This document shows positions 1 to 7,003 of a stretch of DNA of 12,739 bases, piece after piece. Under the pieces are notes generated by a model. The model did no database searches. It saw only the letters and a list, made by a program, of their open reading frames with translations, and was not told the DNA's origin. The position numbers and the translations under genes were made by a program. This stretch comes from Chrysochromulina tobinii. Taxonomy: Eukaryota; Haptophyta; Prymnesiales; Chrysochromulinaceae. The DNA lies in contig JWZX01001362.1 in NCBI GenBank assembly GCA_001275005.1, forward strand, positions 1 through 12,739, written 5' to 3'. The first letter of the stretch is position 1, and each line of letters opens with the position of its first letter.

Positions 1-3000
1 CAATCCGTCGGGAGGCTCGCTGAACAACGCGGGCCCGGTGCGCACGAGCCACGCGTCCGAGGATCCAGTCAAGACCTTCCGCATCAGCTTGCCCACAGAC
101 CTCAGCGGCCCTCCAACCGCGTGGATGGGTGGCGGGGTGATCACCGAGAAGAAGGAGGCCACGACCGTGCACTTCCGCTCGTTTGCCGAGTGCGTGCACA
201 AGCCGGGCGGCGTGGTGATGGCGGGCGACGGCACGCAGGGCTTCCTGATGACCGACATGACCTTCTCGATGGTCGAGCTCCAGCTACACGTCGCACAGCA
301 GGGCGTGTACGCCTTCGAGGAAGCCTCGGGGCGGTTGCCCAACATCAACGACGCGGCGGATGCCGCACAGGTAGTGGCGCTCGCAGAGGAGTTCGAGGCG
401 GCGACGGGTGTGCTCGGCGGCATGGGGCTCGAGGTGGACGAGAGCGTCACCGCGCGCGTCGCCATGCACTGCCGCGTCGAGTTGCAACCCATGTCCGCCT
501 TCTGGGGCGGCGTGGTCGCGCAGGAGCTTGTCAAGGTGGCGGGCAAGTACGCGGGCCGAGAGCCTCGGAGTGCCTCATGCACGCGTCTCATTGCCTCTGG
601 AGTGCCCATGGACTGTCCTCATAGCCTCCCTCTTCACTCAGGTACACGCCCATCCAGCAGTTCTTGCACCTACAGTCCTTCGCGGCGCTGCCCCGAGACG
701 GCGCCGTCGGCCGAGGATGCCCGCGCCGCTTGGGCTGCCGGTATGACGATATGATCGCTGTGTATGGCCGAGCTTTCCAGGAGCGGCTGGGCGAGCTCCG
801 TGTCTTCATGGTCGGCTGCGGTGCGCTCGGCTGCGAGTTCATGAAGAACTTCGCCCTGCTCGGCGTGTGCTGTGGGCCGACCGGCTCGCTCGTGGTGACC
901 GATAATGACCGCATTGAGGTGTCAAACCTCAACCGCCAGGTACGCTGATTGTCGATGATTGCCACTGATGATAACGACCGCATTGAGGTGTCGAACCTCA
1001 ACCGCCAGGTACGCTGATTGTCGATGATAGCCACGGGTGATTGCCCGTGATGTCCACTGATGAGCGGCCAATCGTCCGAATATGGCAGTTCCTCTTCCGC
1101 GAGGATAACGTGGGGAAGCCCAAGTCAGAAGCGGCCGCGGCACGCGCGCTCACGATGAACCCGAGCCTCAACATCGAGGCCAAGCAAGACCTGGTTGCCA
1201 ATACGACGGAGCACATCTTCGACACCGACTTTTGGAACGGCCTCGATCTCGTGTGCAATGCGCTCGACAACATGAAGGCGCGCCTGTACGTCGACGCGCA
1301 GTGCATCTTCTATGAGAAGCCACTGCTCGAATCGGGGACGATGGGGACGGGCGCGAACGTGGACATCGTCGTGCCGCACTTGACTCGCTCCTATGCCGAC
1401 GGTGGTGCGGCCGATGAGGGCGGCGGCGTGCCCATGTGCACGCTGCGCAACTTCCCGCACTTGATCGACCACTGTATCGAATGGGCTCGGGCAAAGTTCG
1501 AGGACCTCTTCGCCGACCCGGCCCAGAAGGCGGCCAAGGTGCTCGAGGACGTCAAGAGTTTCGTCAAGAAGACGCGCAGTGAGACGCTGCAGGCGACCGA
1601 CGGACGCTCCTCCAAGATCTCCAAGGAGATTCCGAAGCTCAAGAGCTGATCGCCACGCTCGAGATGGGCACCAAAGGCCCCACGATGAGTGATGCCGTCG
1701 CGCTGGCGTGGGCAGCCTTCCATGAGCTCTTCCGCGACATCCTTCTCGACCTGACCGAGCAGTTCCCGGACGGCTCCAAGGATAAGAAGGGAGAGCCGTT
1801 TTGGAGTGGGCACAAGCGCTTCCCCAAGGCCGCCCACTACGACGCGTCAAACCCGGAGCATGTCGCGTTCATGCTCGCCACGAGCAACCTGTTCGCGGCG
1901 ATGCTCGGCATCCCGGGTGAGAAGCCCGGCGAGCAAGCTCCGACTTCGAATTGCATGCGTGTGCTCACTACGGCGCCCCTTCCCCCTTCCCACAGGTAAG
2001 AAGCCCCCGTCGGAGCTCAACCAGCCCGGCCCGATGCGCTGGCAGGCGCCGTACCGGTCCGCGGAGTGGCTCGCGGGGATGCTCGCCAAAATAGGTGGCC
2101 CGCCCGAGCGCGTCAAGGGTGCCGTCGAGATCGACGGCGAGGAGAAGAAAGAGGGCGCGGACGACATGGCCAGGGAGGAGGCGGAGCTCGAGCAGCTGCT
2201 CACGCGCATCGCCGACATGGGCGCTGGGGCTAAGGGCCACTTCGAATCGGCGGACTTCGAAAAGGACGACGACGACAACTTCCACATCGACTTCATCACC
2301 GCGTGCTCGAATCTGCGTGCGTCCAACTACCACATACCGACGACGTCGCGCCACAAATGCAAGATGATCGCTGGGCGCATCATCCCTGCGATTGCGACGA
2401 CGACCGCCTCGGTCACTGGACTGGTGATGCTCGAGATGTTCAAGGTGCTCCAAAACAAGCCGACAGCGCAGCTGCGCAACGGCAACTACGACCTCGGATC
2501 GAACCAGTACATGCTGTTTGAGGCCGAGCCGCCTGCGCAGCTGGCGACCAAGGTGATCGCCTCTGCTTGCCTATGGTTGCCACTGATTGCCATTAATTGC
2601 CACTGATTGCCACTGATTGCCTCTGATTGCCTCTGGTGTTCGAAGACGAGCCACCCGTGCAGCTATCCACCAAGGTGGATAGACGATGCTCATCTCAAGG
2701 CCTCCTGTCGCCCTCCCCTGATGGCCTCCCTCATTGCATGCAGGTGGAGATCACGATGCCCGACCCCAAGGATCACCCTGACGCGTACGACGCCAAGGGC
2801 AACCTCGTCGACATGTACAAGGACCCCGACATGATGCTCGGCTTTGCGGAGCGGGTGCGCTGCTTCCCAGACCCGGGATGACCTCTCTGATGACCTCTGA
2901 TGACCTCTGATGACCTCTGATGACGTCTGATTGCCTCACACCTCAGGTGCGCTGCTACCCAGACCCGCACACAAAGTACGACAAGATGTGGGTGGGCCCG

Positions 3001-3544
3001 GTGGCACCCACAGCGACGGTGCAGCAGCTGCGCGAGGCGATCGACGCGTGCTTTGCCGAGGCGGGTCTCAAGGCGGCGATGATCAACGGACCGACACAGC
3101 GGATCGAGTGCGAGAAGGACGAACACAACGCATCGGGCATCAAGGCGGGCTCGCGATCGCTGTGGAATCCTCTCCTCTCGTCCACCAAGGCCAACCTCGA
3201 GAAGCCGTGGGGTGCGCTGCTCTGATGACCTCTGATGACGTCTGATGACCTCTGATGACGTCTGATGGCCTCACTCATCAGGTCCGCTGCTCAAGGAGCT
3301 GACCACGCGCGACGAGATCAGGTGGCAGACCGTCGACGACCCCGTCGATGTGAGTGGCAAGCGGCTGTGTACTGACCTGACCATCCAGCTACAGAACGAC
3401 GACGGCGACGACGTGAAGACGCCCACCATCATCATCAAGCTCATGCCGTTTGAGTTCATCTCGTACAAGGCGCGAACAGTGCGCGAGGTGATGCCGTGGC
3501 TCAAAGACTATGCCCAGAAACGAAGCTTAACCGTGGTCAAGTAG
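1..3544 (+). CDS. UBA1: Ubiquitin-activating enzyme E1 (UBA1-type), 5'-truncated, ~8 exons
   Basis: E1 adenylates ubiquitin with ATP, carries it as a thioester on a cysteine and passes it to E2 enzymes in the cytosol and nucleus. Predicted exons are 2-546, 642-939, 1089-1578, 1644-1916, 1996-2552, 2744-2854, 2947-3211 and 3282-3544, giving 933 codons plus stop. Human UBA1 is about 1058 aa, so roughly the first quarter lies left of the window. Visible landmarks: the end of the inactive adenylation half ([18 protein letters not shown]), the nucleotide-binding loop GCGALGCE (814-837), [18 protein letters not shown] across intron 2, NALDN (1257-1271), the catalytic cysteine in PMCTLRNFP (Cys codon 1437-1439), [34 protein letters not shown], and a C-terminal ubiquitin-fold domain. 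The catalytic-Cys motif and overall order fit ubiquitin E1 rather than SUMO or NEDD8 E1 subunits. Every junction except intron 3 is canonical GT-AG with matched phase. Possible local frameshift at 691-732. Confidence 0.93.
547..641 (+). other. E1 intron 1 (95 nt, phase 2)
   Basis: Begins GTACGC and ends CACTCAG. Splicing restores AAG-TAC-ACG-CCC, giving GKYTPIQQF as expected in E1. The first bases of the intron (GTACGCG) resemble the first bases of the next exon (GTACACG). The 3' half carries degenerate pieces of the TGATTGCCTC-like repeat seen in other introns. Confidence 0.85.
901..1038 (+). repeat. 69-bp direct tandem duplication spanning an exon-intron boundary
   Basis: Copy 1 is 901-969 and copy 2 is 970-1038. 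Each includes 13 codons ([13 protein letters not shown]), the CAG|GTACGC donor and about 30 nt of intron. In the coding part only two bases differ (AAT/AAC and TCA/TCG) and both are synonymous. The copies diverge near their 3' end. Copy 1 is the exon end used by the E1 frame; copy 2 lies inside the intron. Confidence 0.95.
940..1088 (+). other. E1 intron 2 (149 nt, phase 0)
   Basis: Begins GTACGC after NRQ (CAG 937-939) and ends TATGGCAG before FLFR. The NRQ-FLFR junction is strongly conserved in E1. The intron contains a second copy of the end of the upstream exon plus its donor site; see the 901-1038 repeat. A second CAG|GT at 1008/1009 could act as a recursive splice point, splitting the intron into 69 and 80 nt. 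Confidence 0.85.
1579..1643 (+). other. E1 intron 3, boundaries uncertain (65 nt in this model)
   Basis: The E1 frame shifts between VKSFVKKTR and [12 protein letters not shown], so something is removed here. The best GT-AG solution is donor GTGAGA at 1579 and acceptor TCAAG ending at 1643, phase 1 on both sides. An alternative with a GC donor is 1593-1645, which keeps more residues and gives a length closer to yeast Uba1. The region is poorly conserved in the family, so homology does not decide. Confidence 0.55.
1917..1995 (+). other. E1 intron 4 (79 nt, phase 1)
   Basis: Donor GTGAGAAG after GIP-G, pyrimidine-rich tract, acceptor TTCCCACAG. Splicing gives GGT-AAG-AAG-CCC ([11 protein letters not shown]). 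The first 11 nt of the intron match the first 11 nt of the next exon at 10 positions (GTGAGAAGCCC versus GTAAGAAGCCC). Confidence 0.9.
2575..2636 (+). repeat. Intronic ~10-bp minisatellite, TGATTGCC(A/T)C type
   Basis: Tandem units of TGATTGCCAC and TGATTGCCTC with slightly variable spacing, inside E1 intron 5. Weaker units extend upstream to about 2558. The same family occurs in introns 2, 6 and 7. Confidence 0.85.
2636..2674 (+). repeat. Diverged intronic copy of the upstream E1 exon end
   Basis: Thirteen codons, [13 protein letters not shown], matching [13 protein letters not shown] at 2514-2552 (29 of 39 bases, 9 of 13 residues). Five codons differ only synonymously. Both copies are followed by AAG|GTG. 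The sequence after the copy (from 2675) also resembles the start of the next exon at 2744. I see no AG acceptor just before the copy, so it is not an obvious cassette exon. Confidence 0.8.
2855..2946 (+). other. E1 intron 6 (92 nt, phase 0)
   Basis: Donor CGG|GTGCGC after GFAER, acceptor CACCTCAG before [13 protein letters not shown]. The first 21 nt of the intron (2855-2875) are identical to the first 21 nt of the next exon (2947-2967) except at one position, so read-through would give VRCFPDPG then a stop. The rest is mostly minisatellite. Confidence 0.92.
2876..2936 (+). repeat. Intronic 10-bp minisatellite, TGATGACCTC type
   Basis: About five to six units of TGATGACCTC, one with CTCTC spacing and later ones drifting to TGATGACGTC and TGATTGCCTC. 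It fills most of E1 intron 6 between the exon-like 5' end and the acceptor. Confidence 0.93.
3212..3281 (+). other. E1 intron 7 (70 nt, phase 1)
   Basis: Donor GTGCGC after KPW-G, acceptor CTCATCAG before [11 protein letters not shown]. The first 11 nt match the next exon start at 10 positions (GTGCGCTGCTC versus GTCCGCTGCTC). The first 10 nt are also identical to the first 10 nt of intron 6. Confidence 0.9.
3222..3270 (+). repeat. Intronic 10-bp minisatellite, TGATGACCTC/TGATGACGTC
   Basis: Five units in which the C and G forms alternate (TGATGACCTC, TGATGACGTC), ending with TGATGGCCTC. It is the core of E1 intron 7 and the same family as in introns 5 and 6. Confidence 0.92.
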
Positions 3545-4121
3545 CGGCTCGGCGCTCGCGCGATCATAACTCATTGGGCTACAAAACATAGGTTGCAAAG
3601 GTCGTACTATCGTAGCATTAAACATGGCACCGACGGCTGTATATACTAACCTCCGAGCGATATAGCTCCAAAGTGCAAACCGGGGCTCTGGCACCACCCG
3701 GACGCCACGACAGTCGACGCTGCGCTGCCTCTGCCGGGCGGGACACCCGTAAGCCACCGGGCGGTCCGGTCGAGGGCCCCGCGTGAACGACCGCACACGA
3801 TTCTTGTCGCGCGTAAAGTGCGCCGAATTCTAAAATTTCGACCTGCCCACGGCTACCGACACGAACGCCTCGCGCTTCCTACTACCACGTTCGTCGACTG
3901 AGTTACATAGAAGTTGGGGAACTCCTCGCCTCAATGCACAACCTGGTGACACGACGTAACGCCCACCTAACCCTCGAAGTTCATCATACCCGCCGCGCCG
4001 CTTGGGATACAGTCCCGTCCGACGCCCGGCCCGCCCTCAGCCCCCAAGACACGCACGATGCGCCTGCCTCAAGGCCGCGACGCGAGCTCCACGCTCGTGT
4101 CGCGTCTCGGGCCTCGAAGGA
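3545..4121. other. Intergenic region between convergent gene 3' ends
   Basis: 577 nt between the E1 stop and the stop of the minus-strand gene. It is richer in A+T near 3560-3670 than the flanking genes. It presumably holds both 3' UTRs and both polyadenylation sites, but I cannot point to a specific signal. The short open frames here have no coding character that I can see. Confidence 0.6.
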
Positions 4122-6527
4122 TTATGATTCCTCATCGGCGAAGACGTCCATGAACTTGACGGCTTTGGGGAAGGGCGGTGGCGCGACGGTGGAGGTGCGG
4201 CCAGCTGGTGTGCTGAGCTCAAGGTCCACCCCCAACCGTGTGCGCACGTAGTGGACGACAGCCTGGCGCGCGCCGACGAGGCGATTGTAGTCATACAGCG
4301 CTCGAACGATCGGCTCGCCTTTCATGGCGAGGGAGACGGCCGCCTTGTCGTACGTGAGCATGTTGCCTTTAGCCTGTGAGCTATCGACCGTCGCGCATGG
4401 CAGCACGGTCGAGTCGTGAAATTCGCCGGTGGAGTTGTTCCGAAACGTTGAACCTTCTTTGAGGGCTTGGCTAGTCGATCGATCCAACCATTCTAGCGCC
4501 GCGACGGGCGTAAAGTGCAGTAGGAAGGTGCCATCCCCACGCGGGGAGGCAATGAGGCTGAAGTCCACCGCGCGGCCGCCAAGCTTCTTGCAGATGTAGC
4601 GACGCAACCCAACGAGCGCCGAGCGGATCGGCGGTGCCGAAGGTCGCCACGTGACCAAAGTGAGCGCGATGGCGTCGCTCTGGTCACCGATCTGAACGAG
4701 ATCGATGTAGGCATCGAGGGCGGCGACGTAGGTGGGGCGTGCGACGAGGCGCAGGACGGGCCACATCTCGATGCCGCCTCGCGAGATCTGCGTGTGCTGG
4801 GTGGCGGCGATGGATGAAGACGCTTTGGGGTTTTGGCTCACCTCATGCGACGCCTCCCCCGGCAGACGATGCGCGAGGGCACCGGCCGCGTTGAGAACCT
4901 CGGCCTCGACCAGAATCTTCTCGAAGTCGTTTAAGAACCAGTTGCCCAATTTGGCCGACTCGTCCGCGACCTTGGCGACGCCGAGCTCAAAGGCGATGGT
5001 GCCACGTTGCTCCGAGAGACCCGACGAGGTCAATCCGAGCCCATGCGATTCGAAGTAGCAGAAGCCGTTCTTGCGAAACCGTCCGACCTCAGCAGCGCCA
5101 GCGCTGCGGCTGGTGGTCTGCGTGCCGTCGTCGTCGATCCCGACGAGATCGCAACGGCGCGTCCAGCAATTGACGAGGAAGCGATGGTTCGTGAACTGCT
5201 CGATCGTCGAGCGCTTGACGATCGTGTACTTGGGCGAGAGCATCACCGACAGCATCATCCTCTCGTGCTTTTTTCGATCGCCCTTGTACAGCCTGCCCGG
5301 GCTGGCGCGAATGAAGGACACGAACTCGTGCAGCTCGTCGAATTCGCCGTCGCGGGCGCGGTTGGCGGCGTGGAGGTCGGCCATCGTCTCGCGAAGGAAC
5401 TCCTCGACCTGTACACGGCGCTCGAGCGTCAACTGCCCAAACGAGGAGATAATCTTGCCAGCGTCGCGTAGCCGCTGCCAGGCCGACGAGTGCTCGTTGA
5501 CACCGGCACGCTCGAGCTCGTGCTGACGGACGAGCTGCAGCGCGGACTTGAGTTCCTCCTCTGTGGCGGCGAGGGGGGCGGGCAGCTTCTTGAGCGACTC
5601 GGGGCACATCTTCTTGAGCGCCGCCAGCATCTTGCGCTGTCGGCGAGCCATCTGTCCGACAAGGAGAGCCTTGATGCGCTGGCCCGCGAGCAACACGGCC
5701 GACTCCTCCCGTGTGAGGATATTGGGGAGGATGGTGTTGTCAATGGCTGACTCGCCAGCGGTCTGCGCGAGGGTCTGCGCCTGTCCTTTCTTGAGCTCGC
5801 GCGCCTTTTTGCCGAAGCTGGCGCGCACGTTCCCGTCGAGAGCACGCACCCAGCCGTCGTCCGACCACTGCGCCGGCACGTCGTAAAACCGGTACGGCGA
5901 GACGCCATCATACTCTGAACACTCGATGAGTAGCTGGTAGACGGCGGAGATGTTGGGGGCGCCATACCATTTCGCCGTCAGCTCGCGGCAGCGTGTGGCC
6001 CACGCCTCCCACTGCACCTGTGGCGGCATGACCTCCTCGACAGACACGCCGACCATGTGCCTCGTGCGCGTGGCCGAGAGCGCCTCCTGGAGCTCCTTGT
6101 AAAACGGAACCCACTCGTGGGCGAGGAAGGCTTGTTTTGCATCCGCCGTGCCAGAGCGGCAGAGCGCCGTCTCCAGCTCCTTGGGGACCACCATCACGCG
6201 TGCTGCTCCGCCGGCCTTACTGGCGTATGGATCCGCGACGAGAGGGGTCCACTTGCGCAGGCCGTGGTGCAGCGGCACAAATGGCGCCCTTGACGGCGCC
6301 AGCGTTGGCGCCAGGCGGAGCGAAGGAAGCGAAGCATGGCCTTTCGACGGCATGCGATTGAGTCGGCTCTCAAACGTCTCGAGCTCCTTCATTGTACGCT
6401 CGTGCTCAGGCGATCGGGTCAGCTGGATGGCTGGCAGGCGCAAATTGGAGGGTGACCGAGTTCCCAGCAGCGGCAGCTTGACCGGCGATCGGATGCCCGG
6501 CATGGCATTACCCAGCGCGTCCGACAT
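4122..6527 (-). CDS. Unrecognised 801-aa protein, single exon
   Basis: I do not recognise this family. The frame is open for 801 codons on the minus strand from ATG at 6527-6525, the first in-frame ATG after an upstream stop at 6581-6579, to TAA at 4124-4122. The N-terminus (residues 1-45) is Pro/Ser-rich and basic, with three RSP motifs at residues 13, 24 and 38 that look like proline-directed kinase sites. It probably is disordered. A helical, charged stretch around residues 270-410 (AGQRIKALLVGQMARRQRKML and following Glu/Lys/Leu-rich sequence) suggests coiled coil. Residues 560-760 look globular with several hydrophobic beta-like segments. No signal peptide or membrane segment is evident, so a cytosolic or cytoskeletal protein is possible. 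It has no introns, unlike the neighbouring E1. It converges on E1 and diverges from the ADP-ribosyltransferase gene. Confidence 0.8.
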   Translation of the reverse strand: MSDALGNAMPGIRSPVKLPLLGTRSPSNLRLPAIQLTRSPEHERTMKELETFESRLNRMPSKGHASLPSLRLAPTLAPSRAPFVPLHHGLRKWTPLVADPYASKAGGAARVMVVPKELETALCRSGTADAKQAFLAHEWVPFYKELQEALSATRTRHMVGVSVEEVMPPQVQWEAWATRCRELTAKWYGAPNISAVYQLLIECSEYDGVSPYRFYDVPAQWSDDGWVRALDGNVRASFGKKARELKKGQAQTLAQTAGESAIDNTILPNILTREESAVLLAGQRIKALLVGQMARRQRKMLAALKKMCPESLKKLPAPLAATEEELKSALQLVRQHELERAGVNEHSSAWQRLRDAGKIISSFGQLTLERRVQVEEFLRETMADLHAANRARDGEFDELHEFVSFIRASPGRLYKGDRKKHERMMLSVMLSPKYTIVKRSTIEQFTNHRFLVNCWTRRCDLVGIDDDGTQTTSRSAGAAEVGRFRKNGFCYFESHGLGLTSSGLSEQRGTIAFELGVAKVADESAKLGNWFLNDFEKILVEAEVLNAAGALAHRLPGEASHEVSQNPKASSSIAATQHTQISRGGIEMWPVLRLVARPTYVAALDAYIDLVQIGDQSDAIALTLVTWRPSAPPIRSALVGLRRYICKKLGGRAVDFSLIASPRGDGTFLLHFTPVAALEWLDRSTSQALKEGSTFRNNSTGEFHDSTVLPCATVDSSQAKGNMLTYDKAAVSLAMKGEPIVRALYDYNRLVGARQAVVHYVRTRLGVDLELSTPAGRTSTVAPPPFPKAVKFMDVFADEES

Positions 6528-7003
6528 CGTAACCGCGAGTACAGCGATCTTGAGACAATTGCACGTAGAGCGCGTTCGTCATTCTGCATGGGTTAAGTTT
6601 CGGCGCAAACTTACTGCACTGCACGATCACGTTCGTTCACGTTCACACAGTTGAAGAGAGGGCTTCTGCGCGCTCTGGCGAGCTAGCGCGATCAGCGTCA
6701 GTCGTTTTCGCAGATTGCGCACCCGCCGGCCGCACTGGCCGAGGATTTCCCCTACCAGCGCATGTCTTGATGGGTGACTTGGTTGATCGTTGACTTTGTT
6801 GCGTTTCATCAAAGCTCTGCCATTCACACAAACAATTCATTTCCACTGGCGCACTCCCTCCCGAGTTCATATGTGGGGCCTGCCCTTCTTCTCTTTCTTT
6901 GGCTGTATCGCAGCTCTCTGCCTACATGTGTCTCAGTCCGGAGTCCTGCTTTGTATTGTATTGTCTTCACAGCTGTCCTCCTTCCGTGTGTGCGTGTATT
7001 AAC
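6528..7003. promoter_or_regulatory. Divergent intergenic region with probable promoters and 5' UTRs
   Basis: 476 nt between two outward-facing start codons. I see no TATA box. Short direct repeats of GTTCAC/GTTCG occur at 6628-6646. A pyrimidine-rich, T-rich stretch at about 6880-6990, with TTGTATTGTATTGTCTTCACAG, looks like 5' UTR of the plus-strand gene and contains a possible 3' splice site of a UTR intron. The regulatory role is inferred from position only. Confidence 0.45.

Larger units (their letters stand above)
2553..2743 (+). other. E1 intron 5 (191 nt, phase 0), with repeat and exon-like copy
   Basis: Donor AAG|GTGATC after QLATK, acceptor GCATGCAG before [10 protein letters not shown]. 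It holds a run of TGATTGCC(A/T)C repeats (about 2575-2635), then a diverged copy of the upstream exon end (2636-2674), then a further 69 nt ending in the acceptor. It is the longest intron of the gene. Confidence 0.88.

Noticed and set aside
1125-2453. Long minus-strand frames opposite the E1 exons
   Set aside because: They are shadows of GC-rich coding sequence; the plus strand has clear E1 homology.
2876-3270. C/D-box snoRNA suggested by repeated TGATGA and CTGA in introns 6 and 7
   Set aside because: The motifs overlap in a strict 10-bp tandem repeat, with no guide region or terminal stem.
2876-3270. CRISPR-like array
   Set aside because: The units are contiguous 10-mers with no unique spacers, and the context is eukaryotic introns.
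5007-5526. Plus-strand frames opposite the 801-aa gene
   Set aside because: They overlap one another and the long uninterrupted minus-strand frame, with no domain features.
6899-7003. Earlier starts for the ADP-ribosyltransferase (TTG 6899 or ATG 6926)
   Set aside because: The extra residues are Cys/Ser-rich and come from pyrimidine-rich UTR-like DNA. ATG 7004 directly precedes a sensible N-terminus and membrane anchor.
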